Source of the DNA: Cellulomonas carbonis
GTDB taxonomy: Bacteria > Actinomycetota > Actinomycetes > Actinomycetales > Cellulomonadaceae
NCBI RefSeq assembly: GCF_014636275.1
Contig: NZ_BMEB01000004.1
Coordinates: 124,001 to 188,000, forward strand
DNA length: 64,000 bases
Direction of reading: 5' to 3'
Numbering within the stretch: the stretch's first letter is position 1; the number at the start of each line of letters is the position of its first letter. Below the pieces are notes generated by a model. It saw only the letters and a list, made by a program, of their open reading frames with translations, was not told the origin of the DNA and ran no database searches. Positions 1 to 8,628 of this stretch are shown here, one piece after another. The position numbers and the translations under genes are program-made.

Positions 1-217
1 TCGCGCCGCCGACGCCGAGGTTGTACGGCAGGTCCAGGACTGCGGCGCCCGCGGCCCGCGCGAGCTGCGCCGTGCGGTCGGTCGACCCGTCGCTCACGAC
101 GAGGACGTCGGCGTCCAGACCCGAGGCGCGGACCTCGGCGAGCACCGCGGGGAGCGCCTCCTCCTCGTTCCACGCGGGGATGACCACGAGGAGGCTGCGC
201 GGGGACGGCGTCGGCAC
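1..217 (-). CDS. GT-A family 2 glycosyltransferase, N-terminal part only
   Basis: The gene runs off the left edge of the window; about 72 N-terminal codons are visible. The reading VVIPAWNEEEALPAV followed by VVSDGSTDRT and LPYNLGVGG is the canonical start of a family 2 glycosyltransferase of the dolichol-phosphate-mannose-synthase type (nucleotide-sugar binding loop and first Asp motif). GTG at 215-217 is chosen because it sits just after the stop of the upstream epimerase gene (220-222), so the two genes are probably cotranscribed. Acceptor and donor cannot be told from this fragment. It is probably part of the same wall-polysaccharide locus. Confidence 0.75.
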   Translation of the reverse strand, partial: MPTPSPRSLLVVIPAWNEEEALPAVLAEVRASGLDADVLVVSDGSTDRTAQLARAAGAAVLDLPYNLGVGGA

Positions 218-219
218 GG

Positions 220-1335
220 TCAGAGGCTACCGGCGCGCGTCGCGACGAAGCCGAGCTCGTCGAGCGTCGCGGCGATCTGCTCGCTCGGGCGGAACCGGTC
301 GAGCTCCGACGGCCGCCGCAGCTCGCGCCACCCGTCGAGGAACGCCGTCAGCCGGGCCGCGTCCATGCGCGTCAGGACGACGTTGGCGCCCAGGCCCTGG
401 TGGCGCTCGGTGCGCTCGCGGTGCACGGCGCACGGGACGCCGAGCACCGCGCACTCCTCCTGCAGCCCGCCCGAGTCCGTCACGACGAAGTCGGCGCGCG
501 CGAGCATCGGCAGGAACGCCGCGTACGCGCGCTTGTCCCACAGCTGGAAGCGGTCGTCGAAGAGGTGGTCGAGCCCGAGCTCCGTGATGCGGGCTCGCTC
601 GCTCTCACCCGCGACCATGACGAGCGGCATCGCGTCCCGCGACGCGTGGAGCGTGCGCAGCACCTCCTCGAGGCGCTCGGGCTGGCGCAGCAGCTCGAAC
701 CGGTGCAGCGTCACGAGCCCGTAGTGCTCGGGCAGGCCCTCGACCTCGGGGGCGCGCTCGAGCGCGCGCCGCAGCGCGTCGACGACGGTGTTGGCGCCCG
801 TCTCGACGACGACGCCACGGGCGCGTCGCAGGTTCGCGACCTCGCGTGAGGTCGGCGCGAAGTGCAGGTCGGCGAGGCGCCCGACGACGCGACGGTTGAG
901 CTCCTCCGGGAACGGGCTCAGCATGCTCCCGCTGCGCAGACCCGCCTCGACGTGAGCGACGCGCGCGCCGACGACCCGCCCGAGCACCGCGCCCAGGACG
1001 GTCGTGAACGTGTCGCCGTGCACGACGACGAGGCCCGGGCGGCCGTCGCGCGCGAGGTCGGCGGCGAGTGCGCGGCGCTCGGCGACGGCGGTCCGCAGCA
1101 CGCGCAGCGCCCACGCGGGCACCTGCGCGACGCGGCTGATGTGCGCGAGGTGCCGGCGGGGGACGAGCCACCGCTCGGGGTCGGGTGCGCCGAGGTCGCG
1201 CAGGGTGGGCTCGACCTCGTTCGTGTGCTGGCCGGTGCTCCACAGCGCGACGTCCGCGCCCCGCTCGACGAGCGCCTCGCGCACCGGTGCGACCTTGATG
1301 AGCTCCGCGGTGGTGCCCGCCACGAACGCGATCAT
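220..1335 (-). CDS. wecB: UDP-N-acetylglucosamine 2-epimerase (WecB family)
   Basis: 371 residues, the normal length for the non-hydrolysing UDP-GlcNAc 2-epimerase that makes UDP-ManNAc for wall polysaccharides. Recognisable blocks are the N-terminal glycine-poor GTTAELIKVAPV, HGDT (about 106-109), HVEAGLRSG (128-136), FPEELNR (142-148) and TDSGGLQEE near the C terminus, which are the GT-B-like substrate and catalytic segments of the family. The GTTAE loop replaces the more usual GTRPE, so a related hexosamine could be the substrate. ATG 1335 is preceded by GGGAGG. It is followed after 2 bases by the truncated glycosyltransferase, suggesting an operon leaving the window. Confidence 0.85.
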   Translation of the reverse strand: MIAFVAGTTAELIKVAPVREALVERGADVALWSTGQHTNEVEPTLRDLGAPDPERWLVPRRHLAHISRVAQVPAWALRVLRTAVAERRALAADLARDGRPGLVVVHGDTFTTVLGAVLGRVVGARVAHVEAGLRSGSMLSPFPEELNRRVVGRLADLHFAPTSREVANLRRARGVVVETGANTVVDALRRALERAPEVEGLPEHYGLVTLHRFELLRQPERLEEVLRTLHASRDAMPLVMVAGESERARITELGLDHLFDDRFQLWDKRAYAAFLPMLARADFVVTDSGGLQEECAVLGVPCAVHRERTERHQGLGANVVLTRMDAARLTAFLDGWRELRRPSELDRFRPSEQIAATLDELGFVATRAGSL

Positions 1336-1414
1336 CGACCCGCCTCCCTGGGTCCGGTGACCCGTATCCTGGGGCCCCACCGTATCCCCGCGGCCCACCC
1401 GAGGAGCGCAGCCC

Positions 1415-2407
1415 ATGGTCGTCGAGCCCCTGGGCGTCGTCGTGCCCGTGATGGACGAGGAGCGCTGGGTCCGCCGCTGCGTCGCCGCCCTCCACGCGGC
1501 CGCCGAGGTCGCCGGGATCACGCTCGACGTGCTCGTGGTCGACGACGGCAGCACGGACGCGACCCCGGCGGTCCTCGACGAGATGGCGGACCGCGGCCTG
1601 GTCCGCGTGCACCACCAGCCCAACCGCGGCCGCTTCGAGGCCCGGCGCACCGGTCTGGAGATGCTCACGACCGAGGACGTGCTGCTGGTCGACTCGCGGG
1701 TCCTGGTCGACCCCGGCGCGTTCGCGCACGTGCAGCGTCTGCGCGCGGAGGACCCCTCGGCCCGCGTCTGGAACGGGCACGTCGAGGTCGACACGTCGAA
1801 CCCCTACGCCGCGTTCTGGTCGGGCATCACGCGCGTGGGCTGGCGCGCGTACTTCGCGCGTCCGCGGCACGTCTCCTACGGACCGGAGGAGTTCGACCGG
1901 TACCCCAAGGGCACGACGATGTTCCTCGCGCCGCGTCGGACGCTGCTCGAGGCGGCGGGCGCGTTCACGTCGCTCTACGACGACGTCCGCCTCGCGAGCG
2001 ACGACACGCGCATGCTGCGCGAGGTCGCGCGGGCCGAGCGCATCCACCTCTCACCCGGCTTCTCGTGCCGCTACCACGGCCGCGACTCGCTGCAGGGCTG
2101 GCTCCGGCAGGCGTGGTTCCGCGGCACGACGTTCGTGGACGGCTACCTGGGCGACGCCGGCCGCGCCGTCCCGGTCGCCGCGGGCCTGACCGCCGCGGCG
2201 GCGGTCGCGGGCGCCCTCGCCGTGCGGCGCCCCCGGACCGCGCTCGCCGCCGCCGCTGCGGGCTGCGCCGGGCTCGCGGGCCTGACGGCCGCCTCGGGCG
2301 GCACGGCGCGCGAGGTGCGCGCCGTCGCGGGTCTCGCCGTCCCGTTCGCGGCCGTGTTCGGCGCAGGTGTCGCGCGCGGGCTCGCGCTCGTGCTCCGGTC
2401 GCGGTGA
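1415..2407 (+). CDS. Family 2 glycosyltransferase with C-terminal membrane segment
   Basis: 330 residues. Residues 5-200 form a GT-A domain: GVVVPVMDEERWV at the start, then VLVVDDGSTDATP (donor-binding Asp pair) and a later DSRVLVD acceptor-side acidic motif. The last 90 residues are very Ala/Leu/Gly rich and make two or three membrane helices, placing the enzyme on the cytoplasmic face of the membrane. Its stop overlaps the GTG of the flippase gene (GTGA), so the two are translationally coupled. A lipid-linked wall-glycan assembly role is inferred from this neighbourhood; the sugar is unknown. Confidence 0.8.
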   Translation: MVVEPLGVVVPVMDEERWVRRCVAALHAAAEVAGITLDVLVVDDGSTDATPAVLDEMADRGLVRVHHQPNRGRFEARRTGLEMLTTEDVLLVDSRVLVDPGAFAHVQRLRAEDPSARVWNGHVEVDTSNPYAAFWSGITRVGWRAYFARPRHVSYGPEEFDRYPKGTTMFLAPRRTLLEAAGAFTSLYDDVRLASDDTRMLREVARAERIHLSPGFSCRYHGRDSLQGWLRQAWFRGTTFVDGYLGDAGRAVPVAAGLTAAAAVAGALAVRRPRTALAAAAAGCAGLAGLTAASGGTAREVRAVAGLAVPFAAVFGAGVARGLALVLRSR

Positions 2408-3732
2408 GCCGCGGGGGCGCGCTCGGACCGCTGCGCAGCCTCGGCACGGTCGGCGGCGCGCTCCTGGCGAGCAGCGCGCTCGGCTACGTGCTGCTCGCGC
2501 TCGTCGCGCGGGTCCTGGAGGAGGACCGGTACGCCGTCTTCCTCTCGGCGTGGGGCGTCGTCTTCGGCCTCGGCAGCGTGCTGTCGGTCGTCGAGCAGGA
2601 GGTCTCGCGCTACGCCGCGGAGGCCCGCGCTGCGGGCCGGGCCACCCCACGCGCGGCGACGCAGGTCCTGGCGCTCGCGGGTGGTGCCGCCCTCGCGGTG
2701 TGCGCCGCACTCGCGCTCTCCCCGCCCGGTGCGCGCGTCTTCGGGGGGCTGCCGGTCCTCGGGCTCCTCGCGTGCGTGTCGACCGCGGGGTTCGCGGTCC
2801 AGTTCTTCGTCCGGGGCGTCCTCGTGGGACGCGGTCTGCTGCGCCCGTACGCGGCGGTCCTGCTCGTCGAGGCGGGCGTCCGTCTGCTCGTGGCGGGCGC
2901 CCTCGCGCTGTGGCTGGCCGCCGCCCCCGCGGGTGGCCCGGACCGGACGGTGGCGATGGTCGCCGCCGTGGTGACCGGCAGCTTCGCCTGGGTGGTCGCC
3001 GTGCGGCGCGTGCGGGGCGAGATGGCGTCGGCGGGGCCGAGCGAGCCGTGGGGCGCCCTCGCGCGCGACGTCGCGGTGCTGGCGACCGCGGCGGGGCTCA
3101 CGGCCGTGCTGCTCACGGGCTACCCGAGCCTCGTCGTCCTCGTCGTCGGCGACAGCACGGGGCTCGCGGCCCTGTTCGCCGCGGTGACGGCGACGCGCGT
3201 GCCCCTCCTCCTGCTCGCGCCCGTCCAGGCGCTCGCCGTGCCCGCCGTCGTCCGGCTGGTGCTCGCGGGCCGCACCGACCGGCTGCGGATGCTGCTGGTG
3301 CGCGGAGGGCTCGCGCTCCTGGCGGTCGCGGCGGTCGGCGCCCTGGGCGGCGCGCTGCTCGGGCCGTGGGTCGTGGCCACGGCGTTCGGGTCGCAGTACC
3401 GGACGTCGGGCACGACGGTCGCCGTCCTGATGGCCGCGACGGTCGTCGTCGGTGGTGTGCTGCTCGAGTCGGCGGCGCTCCTCGCGCTGCGACGCAGGCC
3501 CGCGATGCTGGGGACCTGGGCGGCCGCGGCGGCCACCGCCGTCGTGCTGCTCGCGACCTGGCCCGGGACGGCGGAGGACCGCGGCGTGGCGGGGCTCGGC
3601 GGGGCCGCCCTCGCGGGCGCGGTCTGGGCGACCACGGCGCTCCTGCGCGCGACGCGCGGTGAGCCGGTCCGCGGGCACCAGCCGGGAGCCGCACCCGTTC
3701 CCGGACCGGGACCCGAGCCCGGTCAGAGGTAG
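2404..3732 (+). CDS. Polysaccharide flippase-like membrane protein
   Basis: 442 residues, almost entirely hydrophobic with roughly 12 membrane helices, beginning LGTVGGALLASSALGYVLLAL and ending in a Pro-rich cytoplasmic tail. This is the layout of the MOP/Wzx-like exporters that move lipid-linked oligosaccharides across the membrane. The GTG start at 2404 overlaps the stop of the upstream glycosyltransferase by four bases (GTGA). Its 3' end overlaps the convergent DUF2142 gene by 10 bases. A second, only distantly similar flippase is at 14296-15750, so the locus probably exports two different glycans. Confidence 0.75.
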   Translation: MSRGGALGPLRSLGTVGGALLASSALGYVLLALVARVLEEDRYAVFLSAWGVVFGLGSVLSVVEQEVSRYAAEARAAGRATPRAATQVLALAGGAALAVCAALALSPPGARVFGGLPVLGLLACVSTAGFAVQFFVRGVLVGRGLLRPYAAVLLVEAGVRLLVAGALALWLAAAPAGGPDRTVAMVAAVVTGSFAWVVAVRRVRGEMASAGPSEPWGALARDVAVLATAAGLTAVLLTGYPSLVVLVVGDSTGLAALFAAVTATRVPLLLLAPVQALAVPAVVRLVLAGRTDRLRMLLVRGGLALLAVAAVGALGGALLGPWVVATAFGSQYRTSGTTVAVLMAATVVVGGVLLESAALLALRRRPAMLGTWAAAAATAVVLLATWPGTAEDRGVAGLGGAALAGAVWATTALLRATRGEPVRGHQPGAAPVPGPGPEPGQR

Positions 3733-6035
3733 AAGCGGTCGACGAGCGCCGCGAGCGCGAGCACGTGCAGCGTCCACATCGCGAGCGCGAGCACCCCGAG
3801 TACGGCCACGTCCCACGTGCGGGTCGCGGAGTCGGCCGGCGCGACGACCATCGGGTCGACCGTGCCGCCCGAGCGCGCCTCCGGGACGGCCACGGCGGCC
3901 GACGACGCGCCCGGCCCGCCCGCGGGGCGCGAGCCGGCACCCGTGCGCCGTCGTCGGGCGTACGCCACCCACGGAGCCGTCGTCAGCGCGGGGAGGGCGA
4001 GCAGCCCGGGGACCGCCATGAGCGCGTAGCGGCCCTGCAGCAGGCCGTCGTTCCCGTCGTTGAGGTAGCTCAGGAAGCCCGCCGCGAGCAGAGCGCCGAA
4101 CGTGCCCACGACGAGCGCGAGCGTCGTCCAGGTGACGGCGGTGCGGGCGTCCCACGCGGCGCCCGGCCGTCGGCGGGCGAGCGCGACGACGAGCCGGCCG
4201 CCCTGCAGGACGACCCACAGCAGCGCGAGCGCCGCGGTGAGCAGCATGCCCGCCCAGATCCAGCCGTACGCGGGGGCCGGCAGCAGGACGTCGAGCCACG
4301 AGAAGCGGCCCCACAGCTGCTGCCCCCAGCGCAGCTCGGAGACGGCGAGCCCGTCGCGCGTCTGCAGGCGCAGGTAGTCGACGAGGCTCCGCGAGACGCC
4401 GTCGGACGCGGGCAGCGTCGCGGCCCCGATGTCGAGCAGGCGCCGCACCAGGACCCACGGCCCGTACGTCACCAGGACCCCCAGGCCGACGCCGAGGGCC
4501 GACGTCCCGAGCAGGCGCACGCCCTGGCCGACCGGCGGCCGACGCGTGAGGACGCCGCAGACGAGCCCCGCGACGACGACCGGGACCAGACCCACGCCGT
4601 ACGGCTTGCCGAGCAGCGCGAGACCCACCCACGCGCCGCCCACGACTCCTGCGAGCAGCCCGACCCGCCCGCGCGCGGCCCCGAGCGCGGCCGCGAACGC
4701 GCCGACGCCCGCGGTCATGATGAGCGCGTCGTTGTTGACGATCGCGTACTGGTGCGCGACCACCGGCTGCAGGACGACCGCCAGGGTCAGCAGCACGGGC
4801 GCGGTCCGCCCCGCGGGCAGCAGGCGGCGCGCCGCGACGAGCACGAGGACCGCCCCCACGGCGCCGAGGGCGACGCTCCACAGGCGCATCGCGTCGAGCC
4901 GGTCCACGACCGTGCCGGGTGTCACCTCGTACAGGGCGGCCGCGGGAAGGTAGTAGCCGGGCGGGTAGCCCGAGGCGGGGGCCGAGCCGTTGGACGTCGG
5001 CGATGCCTGCGCGAGCGCGGCCTCGAGCTCGGCGTACGCCTCGTCGGTGAGGACCGCACGGTCGCCGGGCGGGGACGCGAGGCGGTTGTGGAAGTCCTCG
5101 AGGAGCTGGAGCTGGGGGCTGTAGTACTGGTCCGACCCCTCGTGCCACTCGCCGGGGCGGGGGAGCGTGCCCTCCTCGGCCACGAACTGCGCGTACGCCG
5201 CGTGCGCCGCCTCGTCCATGCCTTCCAGCGACGGCAGGACGGTCGCCCAGACGAGGCCGCGGCACACCGCGAGGACAGCGAGGCACGCGGCGACGGCCCG
5301 CCAGCAGCCCGCGAGCGCGAGCGCCGCCACGCCGGCTGCGGCGCCGAGCAGCACCCAGGTGACCACGGCCGCCGGCTGACCCCACCACGGCGCACCCGTC
5401 GCCGCCACGTCGAGCGCGTGGACGAGCTGCGACCACGTCGACCCGGCCTCGTACTCCAGCGCGGTCGCCGTCGCGACGCCGTCCGCGACGAGCGCCGCGT
5501 CCTCGGGGCCGAGGCCGGTCGCCTCGACCGGGGCGACGACGCCCTCGGGCTCGCCGACCCACAGCGTCACGGCGTCGTCGACCGCGGCGGCCGACCGGTA
5601 CTCGACCACGTACGTACGGCCTCCGCTGTCCGCGACGGGCGGGAACGTCGCGACGACGGACGAGCCGTTGTCGCTCAGGGACCCGCACGGGACCGCTCCC
5701 GCGTGCACGAGCCCGCCGGCGTCGTCCGTGACGGTGACGTCGACCTCGCAGTCGGACCGCCCACCGAACGTCCCGAAGCTCGAGCTGACGCGCGTGAGCC
5801 CGTCCTGCGTCGCGAGCACGGGCTGACGGACGACGACGCCCTCGCTGAGCGCTGTCGCGAGCACCGCGGTGGTGCGGACCGTCTGCGTGACCGCGCCCTG
5901 CACGGGTCCGGGGTCGCGGACCAGCGTGACGAGGGCCGTGACGACCAGGACGAGGACAGCGGCCGCAGCGACCACCACGCGGCGTCGGCGGTCCGTCGGG
6001 CCGGTGGTCGCCGCGTCGTCGGTCCGCTCAGCCAT
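3723..6035 (-). CDS. DUF2142-type polytopic membrane protein
   Basis: 770 residues. A membrane anchor lies near residues 23-45. A beta-rich extracytoplasmic segment with Cys residues follows to about 170, and then some ten membrane helices. The loop MDEAAHAAYAQFVAEEGTLP is the acidic first periplasmic loop motif (D-E-x-x-H) typical of DUF2142 and of GT-C/PMT-type transferases, which use polyprenyl-phosphate sugars. ATG 6035 is preferred over ATG 6056 because GAGGGG lies just upstream. It is the last gene of a minus-strand run rmlC - glycosyltransferase - DUF2142. Transfer of a lipid-linked sugar outside the membrane is an inference; the family has no fixed activity. Confidence 0.75.
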   Translation of the reverse strand: MAERTDDAATTGPTDRRRRVVVAAAAVLVLVVTALVTLVRDPGPVQGAVTQTVRTTAVLATALSEGVVVRQPVLATQDGLTRVSSSFGTFGGRSDCEVDVTVTDDAGGLVHAGAVPCGSLSDNGSSVVATFPPVADSGGRTYVVEYRSAAAVDDAVTLWVGEPEGVVAPVEATGLGPEDAALVADGVATATALEYEAGSTWSQLVHALDVAATGAPWWGQPAAVVTWVLLGAAAGVAALALAGCWRAVAACLAVLAVCRGLVWATVLPSLEGMDEAAHAAYAQFVAEEGTLPRPGEWHEGSDQYYSPQLQLLEDFHNRLASPPGDRAVLTDEAYAELEAALAQASPTSNGSAPASGYPPGYYLPAAALYEVTPGTVVDRLDAMRLWSVALGAVGAVLVLVAARRLLPAGRTAPVLLTLAVVLQPVVAHQYAIVNNDALIMTAGVGAFAAALGAARGRVGLLAGVVGGAWVGLALLGKPYGVGLVPVVVAGLVCGVLTRRPPVGQGVRLLGTSALGVGLGVLVTYGPWVLVRRLLDIGAATLPASDGVSRSLVDYLRLQTRDGLAVSELRWGQQLWGRFSWLDVLLPAPAYGWIWAGMLLTAALALLWVVLQGGRLVVALARRRPGAAWDARTAVTWTTLALVVGTFGALLAAGFLSYLNDGNDGLLQGRYALMAVPGLLALPALTTAPWVAYARRRRTGAGSRPAGGPGASSAAVAVPEARSGGTVDPMVVAPADSATRTWDVAVLGVLALAMWTLHVLALAALVDRFYL

Positions 6036-6106
6036 CTGGTCCCCTCGTCCCCCCACCCGGCCGCCACCGGGGACGGACGGGCCCCGCGGTGCGGGCCGAG
6101 GGAATC

Positions 6107-7039
6107 CTAGTGGCGGACCTCGAGCCGTCCGCCGCGATCGCGCACCGCGTCCAGGACGCCTCGCGCCATCAGGACGGCCCGCCTCGCGCGCGGTGCGACG
6201 AGCAGGACGTAGAACCCGACGTACTTGACGATCCAGGCGACGTAGCCGACCCGCCAGGCGGCCGGCATGAGGTCGGTCCGGACCAGGAGCAGCGTGTTGC
6301 GCACCATGTAGTAGTTGCGCACGGGGGAGTGGACGTGGACGGGCCGCCGCCCCGGGATGCGCTGCGTCCGGTCACCGAGCTGGTGGTCGAGCCGCGCGCC
6401 GACGACACCGAGCAGGTCGAACCCGGCGCGCCGCGCACGCAGGCCCCACTCGAGGTCGACGTGGTCGATGAACCAGTCCTCGTTCATGGGCCCGACGGCG
6501 TCGAGCGCGGCGACGTCGACGAGCGTGCCGGACGCGATGAGGAACGTCGCGGGCACGAGCGCGCCGTCGACGTCGGGCACGTCGGCACGGCGCGGGCCCC
6601 AGCGGCGGTCGGCGAAGAGCAGCGCCGCGCCCTCGTTGCGCTCGTCGACCGTGACCGGCCCGACCGCGGCGACCGGCCGGGCCCCCGCAGCGCGGCGGGC
6701 GCGGGCGTCGGCCAGGCCGCGCACCAGGCGCTCGACCATGTCCGGCGCCGGGAGCGAGTCCTGGTCCGACAGCAGCACCAGGTCGGCACCGAGTCCACGC
6801 GCGCGCTCGATCCCGCGGTTCTGCGCTGCGGCGATCCCGGTGTTGTCGCCCAGCTCGAGCAGCTCGGCACCCGCGGTGGACGCGACCACCGTGCGGAGCG
6901 CCTCGGGGTCCGGGGTGCCGTTGTCGACGACGACGGTGCTCGCGACCTGCGGCGCGAGCTCCTCGAGGAGTCGCGCGAGCGGCTCCGGCCGCGGCCGGTA
7001 CGTCACGACGACCGCGACGACGAGGGGGACGTCAGCCAT
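6107..7039 (-). CDS. Family 2 rhamnosyltransferase-like glycosyltransferase
   Basis: 310 residues. The N-terminal GT-A core shows VVAVVVTYRPRPEPL, VVVDNGTPD and LLSDQDSLPAPDM (the acidic metal/nucleotide motif), then the WFIDHVDLEWGLRARRAGF block. The last block is common in rhamnosyltransferases such as the RfbF/WbbL group. A short C-terminal hydrophobic stretch (about 265-285) may contact the membrane. ATG 7039 overlaps the rmlC stop by 8 bases, so the enzyme is coupled to a dTDP-rhamnose gene, which supports rhamnose as donor sugar. The acceptor is unknown. Confidence 0.8.
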   Translation of the reverse strand: MADVPLVVAVVVTYRPRPEPLARLLEELAPQVASTVVVDNGTPDPEALRTVVASTAGAELLELGDNTGIAAAQNRGIERARGLGADLVLLSDQDSLPAPDMVERLVRGLADARARRAAGARPVAAVGPVTVDERNEGAALLFADRRWGPRRADVPDVDGALVPATFLIASGTLVDVAALDAVGPMNEDWFIDHVDLEWGLRARRAGFDLLGVVGARLDHQLGDRTQRIPGRRPVHVHSPVRNYYMVRNTLLLVRTDLMPAAWRVGYVAWIVKYVGFYVLLVAPRARRAVLMARGVLDAVRDRGGRLEVRH

Positions 7040-7649
7040 CCAGCGTGGCCAGGTAGGCCTGCACGTCCTCGAACCGCGGGAGGAGGCCGCGCTCGCGGGC
7101 CTCGGCGAGCGTCGGGGCGGCCTCGTCCTTGGTCGACAGCTGCGGCTCGAGCGGGCGCCCGTCGCGGCCGACCGTGGGCCACTCGACCGCGACGTCCGGG
7201 TCGAGCGGGTGGATGCCGTGCTCGCGCTGCGGGTCGTACCCCGACGAGCACAGGTACAGGACGGTCGAGTCGTCCTCGAGCGACATGAAGGCGTGCCCCA
7301 GGCCCTCGGGCAGGTAGATCGCGCGCCGGTCGACGTCGTCGAGCAGGACCGAGTCCCACCGGCCGAAGGTCGGGGACCCGACGCGGATGTCGACGACGAC
7401 GTCGAGGACGGCCCCCCGCGCGCACGTGACGTACTTGGCCTGGCCCGGCGGCACGTCCGCGAAGTGGATGCCGCGCACGACGCCCGCGGCCGAGACCGAC
7501 AGGTTCGCCTGCCGCAGGTCGAGCCCGTGGCCCGCCGCGTCGCGGAACGGTGCGTCCTTGAACCACTCGAGGAACACGCCCCGCGGGTCGCCGAACTGCT
7601 GGGGGGTGATCTCCCACGCGCCCGCGACCGCGAGCTCCCGGTACTGCAC
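7032..7649 (-). CDS. rfbC: dTDP-4-dehydrorhamnose 3,5-epimerase
   Basis: 205 residues, a cupin-fold epimerase that acts third in dTDP-L-rhamnose synthesis. Seen are FGDPRGVFLEWF near the N terminus, VVRGIHF with the likely catalytic His62, a basic AKYV segment, and IYLPEGLGHAFMSLED then VLYLCSSGYDP carrying the partner Tyr. The start is GTG 7649 with GGAG seven bases upstream. A TACGCT -10 box on the same strand at 7691-7686 would give a short leader. Divergent from rfbD (7780), with the shared 130-bp gap holding both promoters. rfbB is not in the window. Confidence 0.92.
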   Translation of the reverse strand: MQYRELAVAGAWEITPQQFGDPRGVFLEWFKDAPFRDAAGHGLDLRQANLSVSAAGVVRGIHFADVPPGQAKYVTCARGAVLDVVVDIRVGSPTFGRWDSVLLDDVDRRAIYLPEGLGHAFMSLEDDSTVLYLCSSGYDPQREHGIHPLDPDVAVEWPTVGRDGRPLEPQLSTKDEAAPTLAEARERGLLPRFEDVQAYLATLDG

Positions 7650-7741
7650 GTACGTCTCCGTCCGACGGTCGGTCAGGGCCGTGCCAGCGTAGCCCCGCGC
7701 CGTCGCGACCCGCGGCGGCCCGGGGGGTCAGGGCCGGCGGC

Positions 7742-7747
7742 TAGCCT
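7742..7747 (+). promoter_or_regulatory. -10 box (TAGCCT) for rfbD-pseI
   Basis: TAGCCT fits the actinobacterial TAnnnT -10 pattern and lies 32 bases upstream of the rfbD GTG, giving a short leader that contains the GGAAGGAG ribosome binding site. No clear -35 box is visible. Confidence 0.5.
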
Positions 7748-7779
7748 GTCCCGGACATCCCCCGTCGGAAGGAGACGCC

Positions 7780-8628
7780 GTGCGTTGGCTCGTGACCGGT
7801 GCCCACGGCATGCTCGGCCAGGACCTCGTCACCCGGCTCGGGTCGGGCGGGCACACCGTGACGGCCGTGGACCGCGAGGCGGTCGACATCACGGAGCCGG
7901 CGGCGGTCCTCGAGGCCGTGCGGGGTCACGACGTGGTCGCGAACTGCGCGGCCTGGACCGCGGTCGACGACGCCGAGACGCGTGAGGGCGACGCCTTCCG
8001 GATCAACGCGGTCGGGGCGGCGTCGGTCGCGCGCGCGGCGGCCGCGGCGGGCGCCCGGGTCGTGCACGTCTCGACCGACTACGTGTTCGACGGCGACGTG
8101 GGCGGCCCGTTCGACGAGCACGCCCCGGTCGCGCCCCGGACGGCGTACGGGCGGACCAAGGCCGCCGGCGAGTGGGCCGTCCGCGCCGAGGCGGCCGACC
8201 ACCTCGTCGTGCGCACGGCGTGGCTCTACGGCGCACGCGGCGCGTGCTTCCCGCGGACGATCGCGCGGGTCGCGCGCGAGCGCGGGGGCCTCGACGTCGT
8301 CGACGACCAGCACGGGCAGCCGACGTGGACGGTCGACCTCGCTGACCTCCTGGTCCGCCTCGTCGAGCAGGACGCGCCGGCGGGGACGTACCACGGCACG
8401 TCGTCGGGCCACACGTCGTGGTGGGGCTTCGCGCGCGCGGTCGTCGAGGCCGCGGGGATGGACCCGGAGATCGTCCGGCCGACGACCAGCGAGGCGTTCG
8501 CACGTCCGGCGCCGCGGCCCGCGTGGTCGGTGCTCGGGCACGACGCGCTGCGCGCGGCCGGGGTCGAGCCGATCGGTGACTGGGCGGACCGGTGGCGGAC
8601 CGCCGCGGAGGAGGTGCTGGGATCGTGA
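7780..8628 (+). CDS. rfbD: dTDP-4-dehydrorhamnose reductase
   Basis: 282 residues, an NAD(P)H-dependent short-chain reductase making dTDP-L-rhamnose in the last step of the pathway. It begins with the Rossmann motif TGAHGMLG (6-13), has STDYVFDG (98-105), and the catalytic pair Y123/K127 in AYGRTKAAGE. GTG 7780 is preceded by GGAAGGAG. The stop overlaps the GTG of pseI (GTGA), so a rhamnose gene and a pseudaminic-acid gene are translationally coupled. This is a strong hint that both sugars serve one polymer. Confidence 0.93.
   Translation: MRWLVTGAHGMLGQDLVTRLGSGGHTVTAVDREAVDITEPAAVLEAVRGHDVVANCAAWTAVDDAETREGDAFRINAVGAASVARAAAAAGARVVHVSTDYVFDGDVGGPFDEHAPVAPRTAYGRTKAAGEWAVRAEAADHLVVRTAWLYGARGACFPRTIARVARERGGLDVVDDQHGQPTWTVDLADLLVRLVEQDAPAGTYHGTSSGHTSWWGFARAVVEAAGMDPEIVRPTTSEAFARPAPRPAWSVLGHDALRAAGVEPIGDWADRWRTAAEEVLGS

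Noticed and set aside
2143..5688. A 1181-codon minus-strand frame
   Set aside because: It overlaps the flippase gene antisense and the DUF2142 gene in another frame; no domain signature, composition typical of a shadow.
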